From assembly GCA_951812805.1 (NCBI GenBank), contig CATOSZ010000005.1, forward strand, positions 496,001 through 560,000: a stretch of 64,000 nt of DNA, given 5' to 3'. The translations under genes were made by a program, and so were the position numbers. The stretch comes from an uncultured Alphaproteobacteria bacterium. GTDB lineage: Bacteria; Pseudomonadota; Alphaproteobacteria; GCA-2731375. Positions 19,769-29,833 of this stretch are shown here, in pieces; within the stretch, counting starts at the first letter, position 1, and each line of letters starts with the position of its first letter. The notes beneath the pieces are model-generated. The model had not been told where the DNA came from. It saw nothing but the letters and a program-made list of their open reading frames with translations, and ran no database searches.

Positions 19769-21846
19769 CCGCGCGCGGGCACCCAGGGGCGCTCGCCCCT
19801 GAGATCGCGGCTCGACACCACCCGATCGCCACCCGCCGTATCGAACCAGATCGCGTGCGGGCCTTCGCGCCAGAAATCGAACCGGTCAAGGGTCAACCGG
19901 GCCCCGGGACAGGACGGGATCGGCATCGACGCCACGACGATGCCGCCGGGCGTACAATCATCCCACAGGGCCTGGGCGTCACGAACATGGGCGATTTCGA
20001 TGTTCTCGCGCCGGGCGATGCAACCGAGCGTATCGCAGCGCCAGGCCCCCGGTGCGGCGAACGCGCTCTCGCCCGCGCGGCGGAGCCAGACCTCGGGGCC
20101 ATGGCCACGCGCCCCGGGACGGGAGGCGTGCAAACGGCCCTCGCCGTCGGCGATCGCCACGAGTTCGCCACGCCGGTCGATCAACAGATCCGGCGGCCGG
20201 GCGAAGGTTGGCAGGACCAACCCCACGGCCACCGCCAGCACCCCGCATAGTCGCCAGCGTCGGCGCCAAAGACACAACCAAAGGCCGCCGAGCGCCACCA
20301 GCGGCAGGGACCAGGGGGCGACGGCGGCGACCTGCGCCGTGGCGCCGGGCAGCTCGGCCACCCATCGGGCCGTCGCCAGCACCGCGTCGATCCCCCAGCC
20401 CATCAAGGCGAGCGGCACCGCCTCCAGACCGAGCGGCATCGCCGCATAGGCGAGCACCGCCCAGGGCATGATCCAACTGGCCATCGCCGGCACCGCGAAA
20501 AGATTGGCCAGCAGGCCGTAGTGGGCGATCCGGTTGAAATGAAAGGCGGCGAAGGGGCCGGTCGCGAGCGAAGCGATCACCGTCGTCAAGGCGACGCCGG
20601 CGACATAAATGGCAATCCGCCGCCCCGGGCCGCCGCCGCGTCGCCAGGCGGCGAGCGCCGGCCCGAAGGCCTCGTAACCGGCGACCAGTGCGACCACGGC
20701 CGCGAAGGACATCTGGAAACTGACCGAGAGAAGGCTTTCCGGGCGCAACAGCAGGATCACCGTCGCGGCGAGCGCCACCAGCCGCATCGATATCGCCCGG
20801 CGGTCCGCCATGACGGCGAGCAGCACCAGCGCAGTCATCATGAAGGCGCGTTGCGTCGGCACCGTCGCGCCGGTCAGGACCAGGTAGCAGAAGGCGCCGA
20901 GAAGCGCGGCCAGGGCCGCCCATTTCTTGATCGGCCAGCGCAACGCCACGGCGGGAACGGCCGCGAGCGCGGCGCGGATGCCGACGAACAGCACCATCGC
21001 GACGAGGCCGATGTGAAGGCCGGAGATCGCCAGCAGATGCGCCAGGCCGGAATCGCGCAGGTCGTCCAAAACCCCCGCCGGGATGGCACCGCGATCCCCG
21101 GTCATCAGCGCGGCGGCGACGCCGCCCGTGGGTCCGGGCAGAGCCGCGCGCGCCCGGGTCGAAATCTCCGCGCGCCAGGTCGCGACCGCGACACGCCAGT
21201 CTCCGCCGTTCTCCGCTCGGTCCGCCAGCCGTTCCGAGGCGGCGATGGCGTAACCGACGGCGCCGAGCCGGTCGAAAAAGGCCGCGCGCGCGAAGTCGAA
21301 AGCCCCCGGCGCCGCCGGCCCGGGCGGCGGCAGCAGCACGGCGCGGAGACGGATACGTTCACCCACGCGGGGTGGCGTCGCCCCCGGACGGCGGAGCGTC
21401 ACGCGCACCTTGGCCGGCGTTCGATCCGCCGTCAGCCGATCGAGGCTGAGGTCGCCCAGAACCACGCGCAGGCCCGAGCCCTTTGCCGCGACCTCCAGAA
21501 CCCGTCCCTCCAGCGAAATCGGCCCGAGACGCTTGTGCAGGACCGGCGCGTCGACCGCGGCGGTGCGCCAGAGCGCCGCCTGGAAGCCGACGGCGCCGGC
21601 GAGCAGGGCGAGCGAGAGCACCAACGCCGCGCCGCCCCGGCGGGCCAGCAGCACGGCGAACAGGCCGGCGGCGAGCACCAGCGGACCCCAATGCCCGTCG
21701 GGCTCCCGCGGCAGGGCGAAATAGATGCCGATACCGGTGCCGATGGCGACCGGTATCCAGAGGACGAGACGCGCACGCTCCGCCGTCAGCACCGCCTCCA
21801 GGACGGCGCCGATCCGAGCTTGCTTCAGGCGGCTTTCGAGGGACAT
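19762..21846 (-). CDS. comEC: ComEC/Rec2-family membrane protein
   Basis: A 694-aa polytopic inner-membrane protein of the ComEC/Rec2 family, the channel for DNA uptake in competent bacteria. Landmarks are the N-terminal OB-like soluble region ([20 protein letters not shown]), the competence domain segment [17 protein letters not shown], and [20 protein letters not shown]. The C-terminus (from about residue 580) is a shortened, beta-lactamase-position domain without the metal motifs of full-length ComEC, as in many alphaproteobacteria. ATG 21846 is chosen; a GTG at 21915 is possible. It is divergent from gltX and convergent with lexA. The long open frame antisense to it is a codon-bias artefact. 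Confidence 0.88.
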   Translation of the reverse strand: MSLESRLKQARIGAVLEAVLTAERARLVLWIPVAIGTGIGIYFALPREPDGHWGPLVLAAGLFAVLLARRGGAALVLSLALLAGAVGFQAALWRTAAVDAPVLHKRLGPISLEGRVLEVAAKGSGLRVVLGDLSLDRLTADRTPAKVRVTLRRPGATPPRVGERIRLRAVLLPPPGPAAPGAFDFARAAFFDRLGAVGYAIAASERLADRAENGGDWRVAVATWRAEISTRARAALPGPTGGVAAALMTGDRGAIPAGVLDDLRDSGLAHLLAISGLHIGLVAMVLFVGIRAALAAVPAVALRWPIKKWAALAALLGAFCYLVLTGATVPTQRAFMMTALVLLAVMADRRAISMRLVALAATVILLLRPESLLSVSFQMSFAAVVALVAGYEAFGPALAAWRRGGGPGRRIAIYVAGVALTTVIASLATGPFAAFHFNRIAHYGLLANLFAVPAMASWIMPWAVLAYAAMPLGLEAVPLALMGWGIDAVLATARWVAELPGATAQVAAVAPWSLPLVALGGLWLCLWRRRWRLCGVLAVAVGLVLPTFARPPDLLIDRRGELVAIADGEGRLHASRPGARGHGPEVWLRRAGESAFAAPGAWRCDTLGCIARRENIEIAHVRDAQALWDDCTPGGIVVASMPIPSCPGARLTLDRFDFWREGPHAIWFDTAGGDRVVSSRDLRGERPWVPARGQ

Positions 21847-21867
21847 CGTCCGGACCCTATCGTCCCG

Positions 21868-21888
21868 CTCCCTGGTTGTGCTAGGGAG
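21868..21888. promoter_or_regulatory. Inverted repeat in the comEC-gltX divergent promoter gap
   Basis: The 87-bp gap between the divergent starts of comEC and gltX contains arms CTCCCT and AGGGAG separated by nine bases. It could be an operator shared by the two promoters. I could not assign convincing -35/-10 elements. Confidence 0.25.
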
Positions 21889-21933
21889 TGTGCCGCTCCC
21901 GACCCCGTCTGTCACCCGCCCGGATCATCGCCC

Positions 21934-23337
21934 ATGACCGTCGTCACCCGTTTCGCCCCCTCCCCCACCGGGTTCCTGCACATCGGCGGTGCCCGCACGG
22001 CACTCTTCAACTGGCTGTTCGCGCGCCACCACGGCGGCGCGTTCCGCCTGCGGATCGAGGATACGGACCGCGCCCGCTCCAGCGAGGCGGCGGTACACGC
22101 CATCCGCGACGGCCTGGAATGGCTGGGGCTGGCGTGGGACGGCGAGGCCGTTTCCCAGTTCGCCGGCGCCGCCCGCCATGGCGAGGTGGCGCGGGAGCTG
22201 CTGGCGCGCGGTGCGGCCTATCGCTGCTGGGCCAGCACGGAGGAGCTCGCCGAAATGCGTGCGGCGGCGAAGGCCGAGGGCCGGACCCGGCTCTACGATG
22301 GGCGCTGGCGGAATCGTGATCCGGCCGAGGCGCCCGTCGGCGTCGACCCGGTCATCCGCATCAAGGCGCCGCGTGAGGGCGAAACCGTCGTCCACGACCT
22401 GGTCCAGGGCGACGTGGTGACCCGCAACGAACAGCTCGACGACATGGTGCTGCTGCGGGCCGACGGCACGCCGACCTACATGCTGGCCGTCGTCGTCGAC
22501 GACCACGACATGGGCGTCAGCCATGTGATCCGGGGCGACGACCACCTGACCAACGCGGGACGCCAGTTGATGATCTACCAGGCCATGGACTGGACGCCGC
22601 CCGCCTTCGCCCATATCCCGCTGATCCATGGCGAGGACGGCGCCAAGCTGTCGAAACGCCACGACGCGCTGGCCGTGCAGGACTATCGCGACAAGGGCTA
22701 TCTGCCCGACGCGATTTGCAACTACCTGCTACGGCTCGGCTGGAGCCACGGCGACGACGAAATCTTCAGCCGCGCCCAGGCCACCGAATGGTTCTCGCTC
22801 GATGCCGTCAACAAGGGGGCGGCACGCTTCGACTACGCCAAGCTCGATTCAATCAACGCCCATTACCTGCGGAATGCCGAGGTGGGCGAGTTGCTGCCAC
22901 CCTTGCTGGCAGCGATCGAGGCGGACACGGGCGCAAGCCCGGGAACGGAAGCGACGGGCCGGATCGAGCGGGCGCTTCCTGCCCTCACGCAACGCGCCAA
23001 AACTCTTGTCGAACTCGTTGATAAAGCAGCATTTTGCCTGGATGAAAGACCCCTTGTGCCTGAGGAGAAGGCGGCCAAGACGCTGGCCGATCCATCAGGT
23101 CGCGCGCTGCTCGCCGCGCTGCGCGAGGACCTGGCGGCAACGCCGTGGACGCCGGAGGATTTGGAAGCCGCGGTAAAGGGTTTCGTCGAGGCGCGTGAGT
23201 TGAAACTGGGCAAAGTCGCCCAACCGCTCCGCGCCGCGCTCACCGGCCGTGCGGTTTCGCCTGGAATCTACGATGTGCTCTGGTCACTTGGTCGCGAGGA
23301 AAGCCTTGCGCGGTTGGATGATGTGAACGCCGATTAA
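21934..23337 (+). CDS. gltX: Glutamyl-tRNA synthetase
   Basis: GltX (467 aa) charges tRNA-Glu with glutamate in the cytoplasm; many alphaproteobacteria use such enzymes also to charge tRNA-Gln. The class I motifs are present: [17 protein letters not shown] (HIGH-type) at residues 8-24 and AKLSKRHDA (KMSKS-type) in the middle, then the anticodon-binding C-terminal domain. The open frame continues upstream antisense to comEC for over 1.4 kb, but ATG 21934 ([13 protein letters not shown]) is the family start. gltX-gltA order next to comEC and lexA is conserved in alphaproteobacteria. Confidence 0.96.
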   Translation: MTVVTRFAPSPTGFLHIGGARTALFNWLFARHHGGAFRLRIEDTDRARSSEAAVHAIRDGLEWLGLAWDGEAVSQFAGAARHGEVARELLARGAAYRCWASTEELAEMRAAAKAEGRTRLYDGRWRNRDPAEAPVGVDPVIRIKAPREGETVVHDLVQGDVVTRNEQLDDMVLLRADGTPTYMLAVVVDDHDMGVSHVIRGDDHLTNAGRQLMIYQAMDWTPPAFAHIPLIHGEDGAKLSKRHDALAVQDYRDKGYLPDAICNYLLRLGWSHGDDEIFSRAQATEWFSLDAVNKGAARFDYAKLDSINAHYLRNAEVGELLPPLLAAIEADTGASPGTEATGRIERALPALTQRAKTLVELVDKAAFCLDERPLVPEEKAAKTLADPSGRALLAALREDLAATPWTPEDLEAAVKGFVEARELKLGKVAQPLRAALTGRAVSPGIYDVLWSLGREESLARLDDVNAD

Positions 23338-23349
23338 TCTGGTTTTTCA

Positions 23350-23363
23350 AAGCGTTAACGCTT
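23350..23363. promoter_or_regulatory. Perfect 14-bp palindrome after gltX
   Basis: AAGCGTTAACGCTT begins 12 bases after the gltX stop, in the 189-bp gap before gltA. A 5-bp stem with a TTAA loop could form, but no U-tract follows in the + direction, so an intrinsic terminator is unlikely. A dimeric repressor site is an alternative. The rest of the gap contains an A7 run near 23383 and the gltA promoter. Confidence 0.35.
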
Positions 23364-23436
23364 CTACGCAAGCCTCTACCTGAAAAAAAGCAGAGCTCTC
23401 GGCGCCTGGGCCATTCCCGCCCGCGCCGCCATTGCC

Positions 23437-23442
23437 TATAAT
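23437..23442 (+). promoter_or_regulatory. Putative gltA promoter -10 element
   Basis: A consensus TATAAT lies 85 bases upstream of the gltA ATG. The hexamer 17 bases before it (TTCCCG, 23414-23419) is a poor -35, so an activator may be needed. The GC-rich leader after it would be about 75 bases. Confidence 0.5.
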
Positions 23443-23526
23443 GCGGCCAGAGGATTCATCGAGCCGCCGGCGCCTCGCCTCGCGCGAGGTCTGTTCCGCG
23501 GTGCTTCAAGCAAACGGGACCGAAGT

Positions 23527-24822
23527 ATGACCGAAAAAGTCACCCTGAACGACGCCACCACGAATTCCGGCTACGATCTTCCCCTGATGAGCGGCTCGAT
23601 GGGCCCCAAGGTGATCGACATTCGCCGTCTCTATGCCGAAACCGGGCATTTCACCTACGATCCGGGTTTCGTCGCCACGGCCAGTTGCGAGAGCAAGATC
23701 ACCTACATCGACGGTGACGAAGGGGTGCTGTTGCATCGCGGCTATTCGATCGACGAGCTGGCGGAGCACAGCGACTTCATGGAGGTCTGCTACCTGCTCC
23801 TGCACGGTGAGCTGCCGAACCGGGACGAGAAGGACACCTTCGTCTCCAACATCACCAACCACACCATGATCCACGAACAGCTGGTGCAGTTCTTCCGCGG
23901 CTTCCGTCGCGACGCGCACCCGATGGCGATCATGGTCGGTGTCGTCGGCGCGCTTTCCGCCTTCTATCACGACAGCCTGGATATCGACGATCCGCACCAC
24001 CGCATGATCGCGAGCCATCGGCTGATCGCCAAGATGCCGACCATCGCGGCCATGGCCTACAAGTATTCCGTCGGCCAGCCCTTCCTGACGCCGCGCAACG
24101 ACCAGAGCTATGCGGAAAACTTCCTGCGCATGACCTTCGGCGTGCCGGCGGAGGACTGGAAGCCCAATCCGGTGCTGACCAAGGCGATGGACCGGATCTT
24201 CATCCTGCATGCCGACCACGAACAGAACGCCTCGACCTCGACGGTGCGCCTCGCCGGTTCCTCCGGCGCCAATCCGTTCGCCTGCATCGCGGCCGGCATC
24301 GCCTGCCTGTGGGGGCCGAGCCATGGCGGTGCCAACGAGGCGGTGTTGAACATGCTGGACGAGATCGGCAGCGTCGACAATGTCGCGGAGATGTTGAACC
24401 GGGCCAAGGACAAGGACGATCCGTTCCGCCTCATGGGCTTCGGCCATCGGGTCTACAAGAACTACGACCCGCGCGCCAAGGTGATGCAGCAGACCTGCCA
24501 CGAGGTGCTGGACGAGTTGGGCGTGAAGAACGAGCCGATGCTGAAACTGGCGATGGAGCTGGAGAAGATCGCGCTGGAGGACAGCTATTTCGTCGAGCGT
24601 CAGCTCTACCCCAACGTCGACTTCTATTCGGGCATCATCCTGAAGGCGATGGGCTTCCCGACCTCGATGTTCACGTCGATCTTCGCGCTGGCACGCACCG
24701 TCGGCTGGATCGCCCAATGGAACGAGATGGTCGAGGATCCGGTGCAGAAGATCGGTCGGCCGCGGCAGATCTACACGGGCGAGGGCCCGCGCAAGTACGT
24801 ACCCTTGCATCAGCGGGGCTGA
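23527..24822 (+). CDS. gltA: Citrate synthase
   Basis: GltA (431 aa) condenses acetyl-CoA and oxaloacetate to citrate, the entry step of the TCA cycle. Catalytic and substrate segments are visible: [42 protein letters not shown] and PNVDFYSGI, supplying the two active-site histidines and the aspartate. It is the large, type II (hexameric, Gram-negative) class by length. The ATG is preceded by a good promoter-like TATAAT. A small ORF follows after 27 bp. Confidence 0.97.
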   Translation: MTEKVTLNDATTNSGYDLPLMSGSMGPKVIDIRRLYAETGHFTYDPGFVATASCESKITYIDGDEGVLLHRGYSIDELAEHSDFMEVCYLLLHGELPNRDEKDTFVSNITNHTMIHEQLVQFFRGFRRDAHPMAIMVGVVGALSAFYHDSLDIDDPHHRMIASHRLIAKMPTIAAMAYKYSVGQPFLTPRNDQSYAENFLRMTFGVPAEDWKPNPVLTKAMDRIFILHADHEQNASTSTVRLAGSSGANPFACIAAGIACLWGPSHGGANEAVLNMLDEIGSVDNVAEMLNRAKDKDDPFRLMGFGHRVYKNYDPRAKVMQQTCHEVLDELGVKNEPMLKLAMELEKIALEDSYFVERQLYPNVDFYSGIILKAMGFPTSMFTSIFALARTVGWIAQWNEMVEDPVQKIGRPRQIYTGEGPRKYVPLHQRG

Positions 24823-24849
24823 GGCGGGACGGCGCGGGGTGGCGAAGTG

Positions 24850-25050
24850 ATGAACCGTCGGGCGGATACCCGCCGCCGGGTCATGGCCCCGCCCGCGCGC
24901 TCGGCCCGCGACTATTGGCGAGGGCGGCGATCCGCCCGCCCCGTCGCCGCCAACGACAATACGGCGCCGCCGGGGCGGCGACCGGGTCCGCTCGGCATGC
25001 TTCTCTTCGGATTGATCGCGCTCGGCTGCTGTCTCGCCTTGGGTCTTTGA
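24850..25050 (+). CDS. Small basic protein with C-terminal membrane helix (hypothetical)
   Basis: A 66-aa ORF just downstream of gltA. The first 45 residues are rich in Arg and Pro and contain a VAANDNTAPPG segment of a kind seen in short alphaproteobacterial proteins. The last 18 residues (LGMLLFGLIALGCCLALGL) form one hydrophobic helix, suggesting a tail-anchored membrane protein. It has a GGGGTGGCG sequence upstream as a weak ribosome site and ends 10 bp from convergent fabZ. No known family is recognised, and it could be a chance ORF in GC-rich DNA. Confidence 0.4.
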   Translation: MNRRADTRRRVMAPPARSARDYWRGRRSARPVAANDNTAPPGRRPGPLGMLLFGLIALGCCLALGL

Positions 25051-25060
25051 CGACGGCGCC

Positions 25061-25549
25061 CTATTCGTCGAGCAACATGGCAGCGAACTTGGCCTCGGCC
25101 GCGCGCTTGCCGTCGACCAGCACGTTGCCGGAGAACTTCCAAACGTTTCGCCGTGCCTGCACCTTCTGAACGTCGATATGCATGACGTCGCCGGGACGTA
25201 CCGGGCGTCGGAACCGACAATCATCGATCGACATGAAATAGACGTGCCGCCCCTCCGCCTCGGCGCCGAGGGTGTGGACCACCAGCACCGCTGCGGTCTG
25301 GGCCATCGCCTCGACGATCAGCACCCCCGGCATTACCGGCATGCCGGGGAAATGCCCCTGGAATTGTGGCTCGTTCATCGTGACGTTCTTGATGCCACGC
25401 GCGCTCTCACCGGGGACGATGGCCTCCACCCGGTCGATCAACAACAGCGGGTAGCGATGCGGGATCATCTCCATGATCCGCATGATGTCGATGACGTCGT
25501 CGCCCGCCGCTGCCGCTTCCTCGTCCGCCACGACCTTCTCCCGTGTCAT
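25061..25549 (-). CDS. fabZ: 3-hydroxyacyl-[acyl-carrier-protein] dehydratase FabZ
   Basis: FabZ (162 aa) dehydrates 3-hydroxyacyl-ACP in fatty-acid synthesis. The hot-dog fold signature MIPHRYPLLLIDRV is at residues 28-41, and the active-site segment QGHFPGMPVMPGVLIVEAMAQ carries His66 and Glu80. The first 18 residues are an acidic extension. Its start overlaps the ompH stop (ATGA). In most Gram-negatives fabZ is flanked by lpxD upstream and lpxA downstream; neither is here. It ends instead against the convergent small ORF after gltA. Confidence 0.95.
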   Translation of the reverse strand: MTREKVVADEEAAAAGDDVIDIMRIMEMIPHRYPLLLIDRVEAIVPGESARGIKNVTMNEPQFQGHFPGMPVMPGVLIVEAMAQTAAVLVVHTLGAEAEGRHVYFMSIDDCRFRRPVRPGDVMHIDVQKVQARRNVWKFSGNVLVDGKRAAEAKFAAMLLDE

Positions 25550-26103
25550 TTTGTGGCCGGTTTCGCGACCTTCACCTTGGGGACCGTCTTGTCCAACCGC
25601 GCCACCACCTGGCGGGTGATGTCATAGCCGTCGAGCTTGATGAAGACGTGCCGGTTGTCGATGACCAGGTTGTAGCCGAGTTCTTTCGACATCTGATCGA
25701 TCAGCTTCCATAAGGGCTTGCGCAGTTCCGCCATGGCCTTGTTGTATGCCGTGTCGAGAGCTTTGGTGCGCCGGTTGACCTTGCGCTGCAGGGCGATAAC
25801 CCGCTTTTCGAAGGCCGTCCGTCGTTTGGCGAACGCCGCCGGCGCCAAAGATGCGCGCTGGCGCTTCAGCGTCGCCTCTTCTTCCTTCAACTTGCCTTCG
25901 GCCTTTTTGATGTCCGCCTGGTAGGCGCTGCGATACCCGTCGATCTGCCGGCGAATATCCTTGGCCGCGGCGCTGTCGCGCATGACCGTATCGATATCGA
26001 GAATACCGATGCGGGCCTCGGGCAGCTTCTGGGCGCCGGCGACCGCGGGCAGCAGCGCCAGCAGCAGCGCCAGTACCAGGCCCCGTCTGAACCCGCGTTT
26101 CAT
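25546..26103 (-). CDS. OmpH/Skp-family periplasmic chaperone
   Basis: A 185-aa exported protein of the OmpH/Skp family, a periplasmic chaperone that holds unfolded outer-membrane proteins before BamA. The N-terminus is a signal peptide (basic MKRGFRRG, then a Leu/Ala core ending AVAGA). Residues about 50-125 are a highly charged, Lys/Arg/Glu/Ala-rich coiled coil, as expected for the tentacle helices. GTG 26118, with GAGG upstream, is an alternative start adding five residues. It lies directly after bamA, separated by 15 bp, and overlaps fabZ by 4 bp. Confidence 0.88.
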   Translation of the reverse strand: MKRGFRRGLVLALLLALLPAVAGAQKLPEARIGILDIDTVMRDSAAAKDIRRQIDGYRSAYQADIKKAEGKLKEEEATLKRQRASLAPAAFAKRRTAFEKRVIALQRKVNRRTKALDTAYNKAMAELRKPLWKLIDQMSKELGYNLVIDNRHVFIKLDGYDITRQVVARLDKTVPKVKVAKPATK

Positions 26104-26118
26104 CCCGTTCGCGCCCAC

Positions 26119-28392
26119 CTAGAACCTCGTGCCGAAGCTGAAACGAAAGAATTCTTCCTGATCGAAACTCTCCTGCAGGAGCGCCTGGGCGAAATCCATA
26201 CGGATCGGCCCGAAGGGCGATCGCCAGGAGATGCCGACACCGACCGACATCCGGAGGTTGGAGGAATCACGCAACCCGGTGCCGGCGACGTCGATGTCAA
26301 AGAGCGTGCCGATATCGGAAAAGATTCGACCCGACACACCGAGGTCGCGGAAGATATCGATGGGCACTCGCAATTCCGCCGTGCCGATCGCGAAGATATT
26401 GCCACCCAGCGCGTCGTCCGCCGCCACGTCGCGCGGCCCGACGCCGCCCGACGAGAAGCCGCGGAAATTATCGCCGCCGACGAAGAAGCGATTGATGATG
26501 CCGATGTCGTCGTCGATCCCCATGATGTGACCGGCGTCGCCATAGAAGCCGAGCACCCATTCGTCGGTGAAGGGATAGAAGTAGGAGGCCTTGCCGGTCG
26601 TCTGGATGTAGAACGTATCGCCGCCCAGGCCCGCGAACTCCTGCCCGCCACTGATGCGATATCCGCGGGTCGGCAGGAACCGGTCGTTCGTCGTATCGTA
26701 GGCGAGCGTATAGCCGATCGACGAGGTGACGCTTTCCCCCGCCTCCGCCTGGATGAAGGGGGAGGCATCGAGATTGATGTCGTTGATGTCATCGATGCGC
26801 AAGCCGTAGTTGAGCGAGGCGCGCAGCTGCTCGGTGATGTCGAAGGCGGTGCGAAGTCGGCCGCCGGTCAAGCGCTGGTCGAAGGAACTACGATCCTGCA
26901 GGTCGCGCCGGGTGTGGAAGAGATCGAAACCCGCCGCGAGTTCGCGGTCGAGGAAATAAGGTTCCGTGAACGACAGATCGATCTGCTGGCGGCGGAAGGA
27001 GGCGGCGACGGAAACCCGAAGGTCCTGGCCGCGCCCGAGCAGGTTGCGCTCGCGTATCGAGACATCGCCGATCAGCGCTTCCGCACTCGAGAACCCGGCA
27101 CCGAAAGACAGCTCCCCGGTCGAACGTTCCTGCACGTCGAGATTGACGATCACCCGGTCCGGCTGGCTGCCGGGCTGGCGGGTCAGTTCCACCCGATCGA
27201 AGAAACCGAGGCCGCGAACCCGCTGGCGGGTCCGGCGATACTTCGAGGTATCGAAGGCATCGCCCTCGGCAAAGCGGAACTCTCGCCGGATGACTTTGTC
27301 CAGGGTGCGAACGTTGCCGGTGATGTTGATCCGCTCGACATAGACGCGCGGGCCTTCCTTCACCTCGTAGAGCACGGAAATGGTCAGGTCTTCGCGGTTC
27401 CGCTTGATCCGCGGCCGGACCTCGACGAAGGCATAGCCCAGGCGACCGAGCGCGTCGGCGATGGCGACGCGTGAATCCTCGATGCCCGAGGCGTTGAACC
27501 GCTCCCCCTCGATCGTCGTCAGTTCGCCGCGCAGCTGTTCGACGTCCAGGTTCTTCAAGGTCGTCGTCAGGTCGATTACGCCGAAGTTGTAGGGCTCACC
27601 CTCGTCGATGGAGAAGGTGATGAAGAAGGCGGTCCGGTCGGCGGTGAGTTCGGCGACCGAAGAAAGAACGCGGAAATCGGCAAAACCTTCGTCGCGATAG
27701 TGACGGCGAAGCTGATCGCGGTCGAGGGTCAGGCGATCTGGATCATAGGAATCGGCCGAACTCAGGAAGCGGTACCAGGCGGTTTCCTTGGTGACGATGA
27801 CGTCGCGCAGATCACCGTCGTCGAAGGCCCGATTGCCGATGAAGTCGATCTTGCCGACGCCGGTGAGCGGTCCCTCGTTGATCTCGAAAGCAACGTCGAC
27901 CCGGTTCTGCTCGAGGTTGATGATCTTCGGCTCGACCGTGGCAGCGAACCTGCCGGAGCGGCGATAGAGCTGGATGATCCGATTGGCGCCCGCCTGAATC
28001 TTCGCCCGGGTATAGACCTCGCGCGGGCGCAGCGACACTTCCTGGGTCATGGTCTCGTCTGGGATCCGCTTGTTGCCCTCGAAGGCAATCCGGTTGATCA
28101 CCGGGTTTTCCAGGACAGAGACGACCAGGACATCGCCCTGCAGGCGAAACAGCACGTCCGCGAACAGGCCCGAATCGAATAGTGCCTTCAGCGAGCGGTC
28201 GGCGCGGCCGGCGTCGTAGCGATCGCCCGGCGCCAACAGCATGCGCGAGAGCACGGTGTCCGCCTCGATGCGGTTGTTGCCCTCGACCCTGATCTCGCGA
28301 ATGACGGACCCTTGCGAGCGGACCTCGCCGATGCCCGCGGCCAGGATCGTGACTGCGGCCAGAATTGCGACGATGGTGGCGCGTAGCTTCAT
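26119..28392 (-). CDS. bamA: Outer membrane protein assembly factor BamA
   Basis: BamA (757 aa) is the essential beta-barrel insertase of the outer membrane. It has a signal peptide (to about residue 30), five POTRA repeats covering about residues 30-350 (REIRVEGNNRIEADTVLSRM; RIAFEGNKRIPDE; GVGKIDFIGNRAF; FGVIDLTTTLKNLD; YVERINITGNVRTLD), and a C-terminal 16-strand barrel. The lid-lock loop RGF motif is visible in FVGGDNFRGFSSGGVGPRD, and the protein ends with the aromatic signature FSFGTRF. The reading frame is open 624 bp upstream into rseP, but ATG 28392, preceded by GGGAGGAG, gives the proper signal peptide. Confidence 0.96.
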   Translation of the reverse strand: MKLRATIVAILAAVTILAAGIGEVRSQGSVIREIRVEGNNRIEADTVLSRMLLAPGDRYDAGRADRSLKALFDSGLFADVLFRLQGDVLVVSVLENPVINRIAFEGNKRIPDETMTQEVSLRPREVYTRAKIQAGANRIIQLYRRSGRFAATVEPKIINLEQNRVDVAFEINEGPLTGVGKIDFIGNRAFDDGDLRDVIVTKETAWYRFLSSADSYDPDRLTLDRDQLRRHYRDEGFADFRVLSSVAELTADRTAFFITFSIDEGEPYNFGVIDLTTTLKNLDVEQLRGELTTIEGERFNASGIEDSRVAIADALGRLGYAFVEVRPRIKRNREDLTISVLYEVKEGPRVYVERINITGNVRTLDKVIRREFRFAEGDAFDTSKYRRTRQRVRGLGFFDRVELTRQPGSQPDRVIVNLDVQERSTGELSFGAGFSSAEALIGDVSIRERNLLGRGQDLRVSVAASFRRQQIDLSFTEPYFLDRELAAGFDLFHTRRDLQDRSSFDQRLTGGRLRTAFDITEQLRASLNYGLRIDDINDINLDASPFIQAEAGESVTSSIGYTLAYDTTNDRFLPTRGYRISGGQEFAGLGGDTFYIQTTGKASYFYPFTDEWVLGFYGDAGHIMGIDDDIGIINRFFVGGDNFRGFSSGGVGPRDVAADDALGGNIFAIGTAELRVPIDIFRDLGVSGRIFSDIGTLFDIDVAGTGLRDSSNLRMSVGVGISWRSPFGPIRMDFAQALLQESFDQEEFFRFSFGTRF

Positions 28393-28415
28393 CTCTCCTC
28401 CCGCAGCCGGCCCGT

Positions 28416-29819
28416 TCACGAAAAGATGCCGGCGACGAAGTCGACGATACGCAGCTGCACCAGATCGTTCCAGGTCACGAATATGGCCAAGCTCAATATC
28501 ACCACCAGCCCGAAACGGAAAGCGTACTCCTGCATCCGCTCGGTCAACGGGCGCCCCCGCACCGCCTCGAAGGCGTACAACAGCAGATGACCGCCGTCGA
28601 GCACCGGAATGGGGAACAAATTGATCAGCCCCAGGTTCAGCGACAGCAGGACGGAGAGCATGATGAACTGCTCCCAGCCGCCCTTCGCCGCCCGCCCCGA
28701 GACATGGGCGATGCGAATCGGCCCACCGAGATCCTCGGTCCCCCGGTCCCCCGTGATCACCTGCCCGAGATAGTCGACGGTCTGATCGACCAGCTCGACG
28801 GAGTACGCGACCGCCCGGGGCACGGATTCGGTCAGCCCCAGCTGTACGGGCGGCGGCGGCGCGCCACGGATGCCGATCAGCCAGCGTGCCTCGCCGCCCT
28901 CGACGAGGACCGTCTGTTCCGCCGCCACGTCGAGCTGCACGATGTCTTCGCCCCGGCGGACCTCGACCGCCAGCCGCCGCCCCTTGCTGGCCCGCACGAT
29001 GTCCTGCAACTGCCAAAAGACGTCGACGGCGACACCGTCCACGGCGAGGATGGCGTCGCCCGGCTGGAATCCGGCCCGCTCGGCCGGGCTGCCCTCGCGC
29101 ACGCCGCCGACGAGGGGCGGTGTCGCCGCGATCAGGCCGATGTCGCCGATCGTGCGTTCGACGCCGTCCAGGCGGTCCGTCGTCAGCGGGGCCGGGGTCA
29201 ACGTAAGATCGAGGCGCCGGTCGCCGCGCCGCACCTCGAGGGCCAGCGCCCGACCCGGATTCATCAGCGCGATCTGCGCCACGTCCTCGAACCGACGCAC
29301 GCTGCGCCCGTCGAGAGTGGCGATGACGTCGCCGCGCTCCAGCCCCGCCGCCGCCGCCGCACCTTCCGGTACCACATAGCCGACCTCCGGCCGGGTCACC
29401 CGGTCGCCGAAGGTCATGAAGACGATGGCCAGGACGATCACCGCGTAGATCAGGTTCGCGGCGGGACCGGCCGCGACGATCAAGGTGCGTTGCCAGAGCT
29501 TCTTGTGATGGAAGGCGACCGCGCGTTCGCCCTCATCGAGGCCGTCGAGAAACTCGCCGCTCGGCGCGCTGGTGGCGTTCAGGTCGCCGAAAAACTTCAC
29601 ATAGCCGCCAAGCGGCAGCCAGGAGATCTTCCAGCGCGTGCCATGCCGGTTCGTCCAGCCGTAGATTTCACGACCAAAGCCGATGGAGAAGGTGTCGACC
29701 TTCACGCCGCACCAGCGGGCCACCAGGTAGTGCCCCATCTCGTGCACATAGACGAGCACCGTCAGCAGCACCACGAACGGCACCACGATGGTCAACGCAT
29801 CGAACAGGAATTCCAGCAC
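28416..29819 (-). CDS. rseP: Site-2 intramembrane metalloprotease RseP
   Basis: RseP (467 aa) is an inner-membrane zinc protease that cleaves anti-sigma factors and leftover signal peptides within the membrane. The zinc motif HEMGH is at residues 26-30 in the first helix. Two PDZ domains lie in the periplasmic region at about 125-200 and 215-300 (GLERGDVIATLDG; GFQPGDAILAVDG). The conserved LFPIPVLDGGHLL in a late helix supplies the third zinc ligand. Position between dxr and bamA is the standard envelope cluster order. Confidence 0.95.
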   Translation of the reverse strand: MLEFLFDALTIVVPFVVLLTVLVYVHEMGHYLVARWCGVKVDTFSIGFGREIYGWTNRHGTRWKISWLPLGGYVKFFGDLNATSAPSGEFLDGLDEGERAVAFHHKKLWQRTLIVAAGPAANLIYAVIVLAIVFMTFGDRVTRPEVGYVVPEGAAAAAGLERGDVIATLDGRSVRRFEDVAQIALMNPGRALALEVRRGDRRLDLTLTPAPLTTDRLDGVERTIGDIGLIAATPPLVGGVREGSPAERAGFQPGDAILAVDGVAVDVFWQLQDIVRASKGRRLAVEVRRGEDIVQLDVAAEQTVLVEGGEARWLIGIRGAPPPPVQLGLTESVPRAVAYSVELVDQTVDYLGQVITGDRGTEDLGGPIRIAHVSGRAAKGGWEQFIMLSVLLSLNLGLINLFPIPVLDGGHLLLYAFEAVRGRPLTERMQEYAFRFGLVVILSLAIFVTWNDLVQLRIVDFVAGIFS

Positions 29820-29833
29820 GCCGCCAGCGCCTC

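Noticed and set aside
20521-21933. 471-codon open frame antisense to comEC running into gltX
   Set aside because: Arg/Gly/Ala/His-rich shadow. comEC motifs on the other strand are clear and GltX starts at 21934.
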